DNA from: Streptomyces phaeolivaceus
GTDB taxonomy: Bacteria > Actinomycetota > Actinomycetes > Streptomycetales > Streptomycetaceae
Reading direction: 5' to 3'
Assembly (NCBI RefSeq): GCF_009184865.1
Contig: NZ_CP045096.1
Span: 10,052,137-10,116,136 of the forward strand
DNA: 64,000 nucleotides
The notes beneath the pieces were generated by a model, which did not search any database, had not been told where the DNA came from, and worked only from the letters and a program-made list of their open reading frames with translations. Positions 57,636-64,000 of this stretch are shown in pieces. Each line of letters opens with the position of its first letter. The stretch's first letter is position 1. Both the position numbers and the translations under genes were made by a program.

Positions 57636-59819
57636 GAGCGCTGCGAGGAGCGTGCTGACCGGCCACGTCCCGCCTGTACTGCGATGGTGCTCCCGCGACT
57701 GGTGGCGCTGTTCGCTCAGCCACCGGCCCAGCGGAAACCCCTCAGGACAAGCTTTCAGGGGCGTGGCGAGGTGGCCGTGTGCGGCGGCGTACGTGCGCGC
57801 GTGGGTCAGCCCGGGGCCCGTACCGCAGAGCTGGCCGATGATCTCGTGGGGGCAAGCGGCGGCGGTCTCGGCGGTGATGCCGATCTCCGCCAGCAGACAC
57901 TGCTGCAGCGGATGCAACTGCTTGTAACCGGTGCACTGTACGGACAGCCATGTGGCCCAGCCGTCACTGCCGTCCGGCCAGTTCCCTTCTGCGGCCCCTT
58001 GGCGCCGGTCTCGGGCATGAGCGCGGATCAGGTGCCAGATTCGCTGCCACGCCAAGGGCCACGGCGGGTTCCACCACACGTCGATCGCGTCGAGCACCTG
58101 GAGGTGCGCGCCGGGTTCGTCCTGGCGGCGGGTGAGGCAACGCTGGGCAGTGAGCCACTTCCCGAGCAAAAACCCTTGGTACGAGATGTTCTTGGTGGCC
58201 AGGGCCAGGCATCCGTGTTCGGCGGCGAAGGCGCGCGCACAGTCAACAGCCTTATCGATGCCTGCTGTCCGGCTCGTTCGGCGCGGGCGTGCGCTACCGG
58301 CGGCCTGGGCCGTGAGGCCGATGTCGGCCAGCAGACGGCGTTGTGCGGGGTGGAGTGAGCTGTAGTCGGTGCACTGCAGGTACAGCCATTCCCCGGTCAG
58401 CATGTGGGTGTCGGGGAAGCCGTCGGCGGCGTTGAGGGGGCCGTGGCGTCTGACGTGGTCGCGGGCGCGGTAGTAGGAGCGCTGCCACTTCACCGACCAG
58501 GGGATGTTCCACCACGGATCCACCTCCTTGAGGGCGGCGGCCTTTTCTTCAGGCAGGACCAAGGCGTGGGCCTGCTGGTTGTGCACCCATTTCCCCAGGG
58601 CGAAGGAACCGACTCGGGTGTCGCGTTGGGTGGCGAGGTGGCCGTGCTGGGCGGCGTAGGTGCGCGCGTGGGCCAGGCCGGCGGCGAAGGCGCCCTCGGC
58701 GTGCACGCTGTGACCCCGCAGCCGTTTCTGAGCCGGCAGACCCTCTGTGCCCGCGGTCTGCCGACGCTGGTAGCCCGCGAGAACGTCGGCGAGAGGCCGG
58801 GGCCGGAGCGCCAAGGGGACCTGCCACAGCCGCTGTTCGTCGTCTCCACTGCTGCCCTCGGTACGGATGCACTGGTACGTCCAGCCAAACAGCGCTCCGT
58901 GGGTACAGCCGGCCAGACGCTCGGTGAGCCACGAACGCCGCAAGCGATGGCCCAGCTCGCCGGGCACGCAGGGCACATCAGCCAACCGGTAAGGGAGGTG
59001 ACCACCACCGTCAGCAGCGACACGGAGCCGCCAGGCCCGGCTTGCCAGAAGCGTGGCGAGGGCGACGGTCTCGGGGTAGGTGACCAGATCCCGCGCCAGG
59101 ATCCGCCACCGCTGCGGATCCTCGCCCGCGGGCATGGCCGCATCCAGCCGCATCGGCCACAGACGTTCCTCGGGCCACTCCTGCGCCCACCACCAGGCTG
59201 TGACCGCTTCCGCAACCTCGAACGCCGAACCAGCGACGGGGGAGCGGCGCAGCAGCCTGCGGTGATCCGCCTGCGCCTGGACCACCTCCGGACATACGGC
59301 CAACCCCACGACACGGCCCCCGCTGCCAGGCACGTTCATCAGCCAGCACCGGTGGCGTGGGCAGACTCGCTGGTGCGCCGCCAGGTACACCCGGGCTGGT
59401 GCAACGCGACCGGTCCGCGCAGCCACACAGCCCGGGCACGCCGGACCCCAGGCAGCAACCGTCTCCACCCCGTTGTAAAGCCGCGCCGCCGGCCGCTCCT
59501 TCGAGGGGCCCAGCGGCTCCTCCCGCGTCCAGGCCGGCAACGCACGGCGTAAGCCCACCTGCGGCACACGACACAGCGCCGCGACCCGGTCCCGGGCCGC
59601 GGCGTTCAAGAACACCTCACTGTCGCCCTGCAGAGCCCGGACGACGCCCTGCTGGCCAGCCACTTCGGTAACCGACGACAGCAGACTCCGCACCGTCAGG
59701 CCGTACCTGTCCGCGATCCGCCCCAGGAACGACAGCGTCATCTCACCCTGTAGGGGAGCCACCCGAAAGGCACCCGCGGCCAGCAACAGTTTCCCCACCC
59801 ATCCCGTGGCTTGTGACAA
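57636..59819 (-). pseudogene. TniQ-family protein with helicase-associated repeats (5' fragment of IS-split gene)
   Basis: The 5' two-thirds of the gene split by the IS3 element. Starting at TTG 59819 (no strong ribosome binding site; a GTG at residue 8 is possible), residues 25-160 resemble TniQ: MTLSFLGRIADRYGLTVRSL, then the zinc-binding CPGC (128-131) and CPRH (153-156). From about residue 390 helicase-associated repeats follow (GLAHARTYAAQHGHLATQ and ALKEVDPWWNIPWSVKW). TniQ proteins target Tn7-like transposition, but here the domain is coupled to nucleic-acid-binding repeats and no transposase partner is present. The fragment reads 13 codons into the IS before stopping at 57591. Confidence 0.75.
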
Positions 59820-59957
59820 AGATCGTGCTTCGGCTCAGACGAGCTGTGACTGAGCGGCACGGTTGGCCAGTGTGGCCGACTGGAGCACTCGCCGGGCCGC
59901 GACGAGATCAGCCGCCCCGAGCCGGCCTGTGTGCCTCACCCGAGGGCAGCCGATTGG

Positions 59958-60176
59958 TCAGCCGCGGACGTGGATGCAAATGCGCACGGTTCCTCCGATG
60001 GCTGCCGCCGCAGCGCCGATCCCGAGGACCGTACCGAGATAGCCGGCGTTGTCGGTGAGGGCGAGCACGATTACAGCCGCGACCGTGGCCAGGAGAGTCA
60101 GCGCGGTGATCCACTGCAGCGCCTTCTCCATGCGGCTCGAATGCGCCGGTGCTGAATCATGGTCGAGCGAAGTCAT
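59958..60176 (-). CDS. Small two-helix membrane protein
   Basis: 72-residue protein with a polar N-terminus and two hydrophobic segments (WITALTLLATVAAVIVLAL and YLGTVLGIGAAAAAIGGTV), probably a hairpin in the membrane. AAGGA lies 9 bases before ATG 60176. No family is recognised. It is transcribed divergently from the AAA ATPase gene, which may be its functional partner, although nothing in the sequence proves this. Confidence 0.55.
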   Translation of the reverse strand: MTSLDHDSAPAHSSRMEKALQWITALTLLATVAAVIVLALTDNAGYLGTVLGIGAAAAAIGGTVRICIHVRG

Positions 60177-60339
60177 TGTGGTTTTCCTTTGCGAGTCAAC
60201 CGATGGCGGAGCTCAGCCTTGTCCGGCCGGGGCGGGCCGGGCCAGCAGTCCGGGTTGTCCGGCGGATGGGCCCGGACGGGGTTCCGGCACGGCAGCATGG
60301 TCCTGGCTGTTGATGCAGGCGGGGGAGGAAGACAAGGCG

Positions 60340-61740
60340 ATGAACGGGGCGGGAACGAAATGGGGGCCGTTGTCAGGACCGAGTGCCGCGCACAACGAAG
60401 TGGCCCAGCTGTTGCGGTCGTGGCTCGACCAGGTCGGCTGCACCGTGCCCGCCTTGATCGACCGGTTTACCCCGGAGCACTTCGGCGACGGTGCCCCGCC
60501 GCGACGCACTGCAACTTATGAGCGCCTCGCGGGCAGGGGCCTGACGTGGGAATTCATCGAGGCCGTTGTGGATGTCACCACGGACAACGCCGCACTGCAG
60601 GAACGGCGTCTGGCCGAAGTCCGCGCCCCCTGGGACGCGGCCTGCCAGAGGGCGGTCTCTCGCCGCGAGCTGGTGGACAGCCATCTGGCGCTCCGGGCAC
60701 TCGATCTCGCCGAGCAGCTGCGCCAGGCAGAGCAGCGTGAGGCAGCGCTGCTGGCGGAGCGGGACCGCATGCGGCAGGTGGCACGGGCCCTGCTGATGAT
60801 CTGTGAGCGGATCCGGCAACGAGTGGATGATCTGAGGCTGGCTCAGGCCCGGGGACAGCTGGCAGAGGGAGATTCGTCGGTGCTGGCATGGAAGCACCGG
60901 CTGCAGGAGAGCGAGTGGCTACAGGTCGTTGCCGAGATGGAGCGGGACCGTGCCCAGCGCATGCTGGTGGAGTGGTCGCAGTACGTCGCCGATCTCAGCC
61001 GTTCCCTGCTGCCAGGAGGCCGCCCCGGCGAGCCGCAGCCGACCATCGCGAGGGCAAGTGCTCCGCCAGCTCTCGATCTTCAGGATGGTGAGCTTGCCGA
61101 CGTCGACCGCATGTTGGGCCTGACGGGGCAAGAGGTCGAGATTGCGGGAGAGGTCCTCGACGGCTTCTCCGACGAGTTCGCCCACCAGAACGGCACAGGG
61201 GAGGGATTCCTGCAGTCGGTGCGGCTGGTCGGCGGGCAGCACGTTGGGCTGTCCTCCTTGCCGATCATCCGAAGCTTGCAAAAGGGGGTTTCGTTCCACT
61301 CCGGGATCACTGTATTGGCGGGCCCGAACGGCTCGGGGAAGTCGGCCGTTCTGGAAGCACTGGCACTGCTGACACACTGCCGCTTCAGCAACGGCGGCCT
61401 GCCGCATGGGCTTAGTTCACTCAGCCGTGTGATCGCCGGAGGGCTGGAGGCGCGGTGGTCCACCTCGCGGGAGCCGGAGAGCCGCCTGTTCGTGTCATAC
61501 CTGGGCACCTCCCCCGAGGGCTCGGATGCGCTTCTTGAAGGTATGGACGGGCCAAACCGGCTGTTTCTGCTCGATGAGCCGGAGGCTGGCCTGCACCCGG
61601 AGGCCAGCGCCCGGCAAGTGCAGTGGATGTACGAGAGGGTCGAGCAGGGCTGTCAGTTCGTAATTGCGACGCACAGCATGACCCTCGCGTCGCTGTCGCG
61701 GGCCCGGATCATTCGTTTCCGCCCGGAGAGACCCCCATAG
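60340..61740 (+). CDS. Coiled-coil AAA/OLD-like ATP-binding protein
   Basis: 466-residue protein. Residues 15-85 look like a small helical DNA- or protein-binding start (AQLLRSWLDQVG, ATYERLAGRGLTWEFIEAV). Residues 105-220 are a long coiled coil (LAEQLRQAEQREAALLAERDRM). Residues 290-460 are an SMC/AAA_21-type ATPase with Walker A GPNGSGKS (328-335), Walker B LFLLDEPEAGLHP (408-420) and the THS switch (444-446). Only about 75 residues separate the Walker motifs, and no ABC signature is obvious. Related compact ATPases occur in phage-defence modules with a nuclease partner; none is adjacent. ATG 60340 is preceded by GGAGGAAG. Confidence 0.78.
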   Translation: MNGAGTKWGPLSGPSAAHNEVAQLLRSWLDQVGCTVPALIDRFTPEHFGDGAPPRRTATYERLAGRGLTWEFIEAVVDVTTDNAALQERRLAEVRAPWDAACQRAVSRRELVDSHLALRALDLAEQLRQAEQREAALLAERDRMRQVARALLMICERIRQRVDDLRLAQARGQLAEGDSSVLAWKHRLQESEWLQVVAEMERDRAQRMLVEWSQYVADLSRSLLPGGRPGEPQPTIARASAPPALDLQDGELADVDRMLGLTGQEVEIAGEVLDGFSDEFAHQNGTGEGFLQSVRLVGGQHVGLSSLPIIRSLQKGVSFHSGITVLAGPNGSGKSAVLEALALLTHCRFSNGGLPHGLSSLSRVIAGGLEARWSTSREPESRLFVSYLGTSPEGSDALLEGMDGPNRLFLLDEPEAGLHPEASARQVQWMYERVEQGCQFVIATHSMTLASLSRARIIRFRPERPP

Positions 61741-61920
61741 GCCGAGCTCGCCGCACTCCGCCTTCTGGCTCCAGCCGGTTTGCTGCGCGTCCAGCAAGGT
61801 GCCGATGCTGCGGGCGGTTCGCCGAGATGCGGTGCTCAGAACGGCCAGGTGAAGCACTAAGTGGCCAAATCAAGCGCTCAGTCACAACGAGCAGGTCCGG
61901 GCTCGCGGTCGCTGCCGGGG

Positions 61921-62478
61921 TCAGTAGTCGAGGTCGAGGTAGTCGATGTCGTTGAGGGTGACGTCGGAGAGTCCCATGGCGCGGGCTCCGCCGTCCTGGA
62001 AGTAGATCTCTTTGAGTCCTTCGGCGATGATCTGGCGCATGTCCTGGTCGCTGGCGCCTGTGTTGCGGGCGTCGAACAGGCGTTGCGCGTACGCCGGGGG
62101 GAGGTGCACCGTCAGGCGCCGGAAGCGTCCGTCGTCGGTGGTGCCGACGGGTGCGGTGTAGCCGAACCGGGCCCTTGTCTCCACGGTGATCCCGGTCGTG
62201 GTGGCGGCCTGCTTCTGCCGGCGCTTGCGGACCTGGGGCTGCCACCGCTGCCGTACGGCGGCGTCGATCCGGTCCGTGATCGCCTTGGGCGGGTGCTTGC
62301 GTTCGCCCTTGCGGTATCGCTCCACCGACCGCTGGCTGACCCCGATCTCCTGGGCAACGGCTTTGGTCGTCTTGAGCTGCTTGATCAGGAAGTTGATGCG
62401 GGCCTGGAGCGTCTTGGGCGGCTGGCGGGTGAAGGCTTCCCGGTCGGCCCGCTCGATCGCGTCGTCGATCTCCCCCAC
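61921..62478 (-). CDS. tpg: Telomere terminal protein Tpg
   Basis: 185-residue terminal protein of Streptomyces linear replicons, which becomes covalently attached to the 5' ends and primes completion of telomere replication. The start AIERADREAFTR, the helix-turn-helix LKTTKAVAQEIGVSQRSVERYRKG (about 36-59), FGYTAPVGTTDDGRFRRLTVHLP and the C-terminus LSDVTLNDIDYLDLDY all match this family. GTG 62478 lies three bases after the tap stop, so the two are one operon. Its presence indicates that the replicon is linear and the telomere is probably not far away. Confidence 0.93.
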   Translation of the reverse strand: MGEIDDAIERADREAFTRQPPKTLQARINFLIKQLKTTKAVAQEIGVSQRSVERYRKGERKHPPKAITDRIDAAVRQRWQPQVRKRRQKQAATTTGITVETRARFGYTAPVGTTDDGRFRRLTVHLPPAYAQRLFDARNTGASDQDMRQIIAEGLKEIYFQDGGARAMGLSDVTLNDIDYLDLDY

Positions 62479-62481
62479 GAC

Positions 62482-64000
62482 CTACTCTCCTTCGTCGAGG
62501 ACGGCGTCGCCGCCTTTGATGTGGCGGGCGGGGTTGTGGCCCTGTTCCATCAGGTCGACGGCCCACAGCATCGACTGGACGCCCTCCAGCTTCGCCAGGC
62601 CCGGCGTGGGCCCGAGCCGGAACCCGCCGGGCTGCGGCTTACCCGATGCGGCGTAGGGCAGGAAGTCGAGCGGGCTGTCCCCTGGGCTGGGGTAGACGAC
62701 GCAGTCGGAGAGGACGGCGAGCGGGTACAGGCCCGTCATGGTGGCCATGTTGCGCAGTTTGCGGTGCATGTTGACCCGTGCTTTGGAGATGACGGCGGCG
62801 CGGATGTCGGGGCGCCAGGTCGGCCGCTGAAGGGCCGGCCACCGCTCGCCCTCCTTGTATTTCCTGCCCTGGGGGCGTTCGCGGAGCTTGCCGATGCCGC
62901 CCTTGACGGTGGCCTTGATAGCCGCCAGGACAGCCGCCATGGCCGGGTCGCTGTCCTTGTGCCGCCCCATCGCCGCCAGGAACTGAACGTCCGTGAGCTC
63001 CTTGGTGACGCCGAGGTCGGCGAGGGTGTCGATGTACGCCTCCTTGAGCCGGTCGTGCCACGGGTCCAGGTAGGCGCCGGTCTCGCGGCGCAGGTACCCC
63101 TCCAGGGGAGCCACGTTGTGGCCGAGTTCCTGGGCGTAGGCGACGGTGTGTGTCTGGTACCAGGCAGGGCCGGTCGGGCGGGTGCCGTCCGGGGTGAACG
63201 GTGAGGGCAGGCGCGGGTCCACCTCGACGTGGGACAGGTCGACCAGCCAGCTTCCGGGGATCTTCGGGTTGAACGTCGGGCCCACGAAGTGGTCGGGGCC
63301 GGACAGCCCGACGACCAGGCGGGCCGCGGCGGCGAGGAAGGCGGTGTTCAGGTCCAGGCCGACCGCATACGGCAGTGTGCACTCTTCATCGCTGAGCAGG
63401 TCCACCGGCCGCACCCACTGGTAGGCCTCCTCGTTCAGGAACCCGCCGCTCCAGCCGCTGTCCACGACGACGGGGTGTTCGGGGGTGGCTTCCGGCGGCG
63501 CGGGGTCCATCGGCTCGGTGCCAAGGCTGCCGGGGTTGTGGCCGGGCACCCAGTTCCCGCTCGCTTCGTCGCGCACCGCGCGGGTGGGCGGGCGCAGCGC
63601 GGTCATCAGCTCCAGCCCCGAGACGGCTGTGGAGCCGCGCGGGGTGATGACCCGGGTCGCGTACACGCCGAGGACGCGGGCGACGTCGGCCGGCTCCATC
63701 TCGCTCACGCCCGGCCAGGACCGCTCGTCGAGGGCGGCCCAGGACAGGATGGCGAGCTGCACGCACTGCCGCTCGCGGCCTTGGGCCTTGCGGTAGATCC
63801 TTGCCCAGGGGCCGAACCCGCGCTGGGTGAGCCGCCACTTCGCCTTCACCACCTGCTTGACCACGGGGTGGTCCTCGGGCAGGCGCAGGGAGCGGCGCTG
63901 TTCGTGGCCTTCCAGGCGCTCGGGCAGTCCGAGCTTCACGGCGGCTGCGGCGGTGAGGACGACCAGCGGGTCGGAGTCCCTGCCGTAGCGGTTCAGCTTG
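62482..64000 (-). CDS. tap: Telomere-associated protein Tap (5' end beyond the window)
   Basis: The C-terminal 505 residues or so of Tap; the frame continues past the right edge (NRYGRDSDPLVVLTAAAAVKLGLPE at the border, read in two parts). Full-length Tap is about 740 residues. Tap binds telomeric DNA, recruits Tpg and has been linked to priming at telomeres. Three segments resemble palm motifs of family-B polymerases: GLDLNTAFLAA (about 63363-63331), IKATVKGGIGKL (about 62919-62884) and LAVLSDCVVYPS (about 62718-62683). The stop TAG at 62482-62484 is followed after three bases by tpg. Confidence 0.9.
   Translation of the reverse strand, partial: KLNRYGRDSDPLVVLTAAAAVKLGLPERLEGHEQRRSLRLPEDHPVVKQVVKAKWRLTQRGFGPWARIYRKAQGRERQCVQLAILSWAALDERSWPGVSEMEPADVARVLGVYATRVITPRGSTAVSGLELMTALRPPTRAVRDEASGNWVPGHNPGSLGTEPMDPAPPEATPEHPVVVDSGWSGGFLNEEAYQWVRPVDLLSDEECTLPYAVGLDLNTAFLAAAARLVVGLSGPDHFVGPTFNPKIPGSWLVDLSHVEVDPRLPSPFTPDGTRPTGPAWYQTHTVAYAQELGHNVAPLEGYLRRETGAYLDPWHDRLKEAYIDTLADLGVTKELTDVQFLAAMGRHKDSDPAMAAVLAAIKATVKGGIGKLRERPQGRKYKEGERWPALQRPTWRPDIRAAVISKARVNMHRKLRNMATMTGLYPLAVLSDCVVYPSPGDSPLDFLPYAASGKPQPGGFRLGPTPGLAKLEGVQSMLWAVDLMEQGHNPARHIKGGDAVLDEGE

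Overview
The window is high-GC DNA with Streptomyces-type genes: GTG starts, GTGA/ATGA-coupled operons, SpoIIE-type phosphatase, MASE1 and DmdR-type iron-box signals. The right end carries tap (cut by the window edge) and tpg, the telomere-binding and terminal-protein genes of linear Streptomyces replicons. This places the window in the arm of a linear chromosome or on a linear plasmid. The many truncated genes, IS remnants and chimeric joins fit a subtelomeric region.

Left third (1-18.5 kb): a nitrite reductase tail, a MocR-type regulator, IS5 and IS256 remnants, a SpoIIE-type phosphatase with a MASE1 membrane protein, then a decayed stretch. The decayed stretch holds an IclR/dioxygenase chimera with an in-frame TGA, a frameshifted SDR, an NADP-binding remnant, a histidine-kinase remnant and a broken ricin-type lectin. 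It is interspersed with intact DUF4184, PadR/membrane-protein, roadblock and ArsR genes. An arsenic cluster follows: arsM divergent from arsR-aquaporin-arsC.

Fructan region (18.6-27.1 kb): a secreted GH32 levanase/inulinase with an inserted duplicated carbohydrate-binding-like module, a PfkB sugar kinase, a divergent sugar ABC importer and a LacI regulator. Two intergenic regions each carry a pair of near-identical operators (TGTCAnCGnTGACA type) at the same 16-bp spacing, so this looks like one regulon for extracellular fructan cleavage, fructose import and phosphorylation.

Conflict-system region (27.6-40.2 kb): a tightly coupled minus-strand operon encodes a VMAP-C/EAD2-type protein, a MoxR AAA+ ATPase, a vWA (SAV_2336-like) protein fused to a degenerate NB-ARC module, and a caspase-STAND-14xWD40 protein. 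A truncated trypsin-like gene lies divergently upstream and an alpha/beta hydrolase gene lies convergently downstream. This matches the architecture of predicted VWA-MoxR-VMAP ternary immunity/cell-death systems and is the most interesting system in the window. A RHH/Fic toxin-antitoxin pair follows.

Right third (40.5-64 kb): an FAD amine oxidase, an IS701 remnant, a double AraC regulator divergent over an iron box from a siderophore-interacting-protein/methyltransferase fusion, and a siderophore ABC importer whose ATPase gene is cut off. The cut joins a polymerase-like gene fragment. An IS256 element without target duplication has removed most of a DarT-like ADP-ribosyltransferase gene that sits in front of an ADP-ribosylglycohydrolase gene. 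A TniQ/helicase-associated-repeat gene is split by a cleanly inserted IS3 element. A small membrane protein, a coiled-coil AAA ATPase, tpg and tap complete the window.
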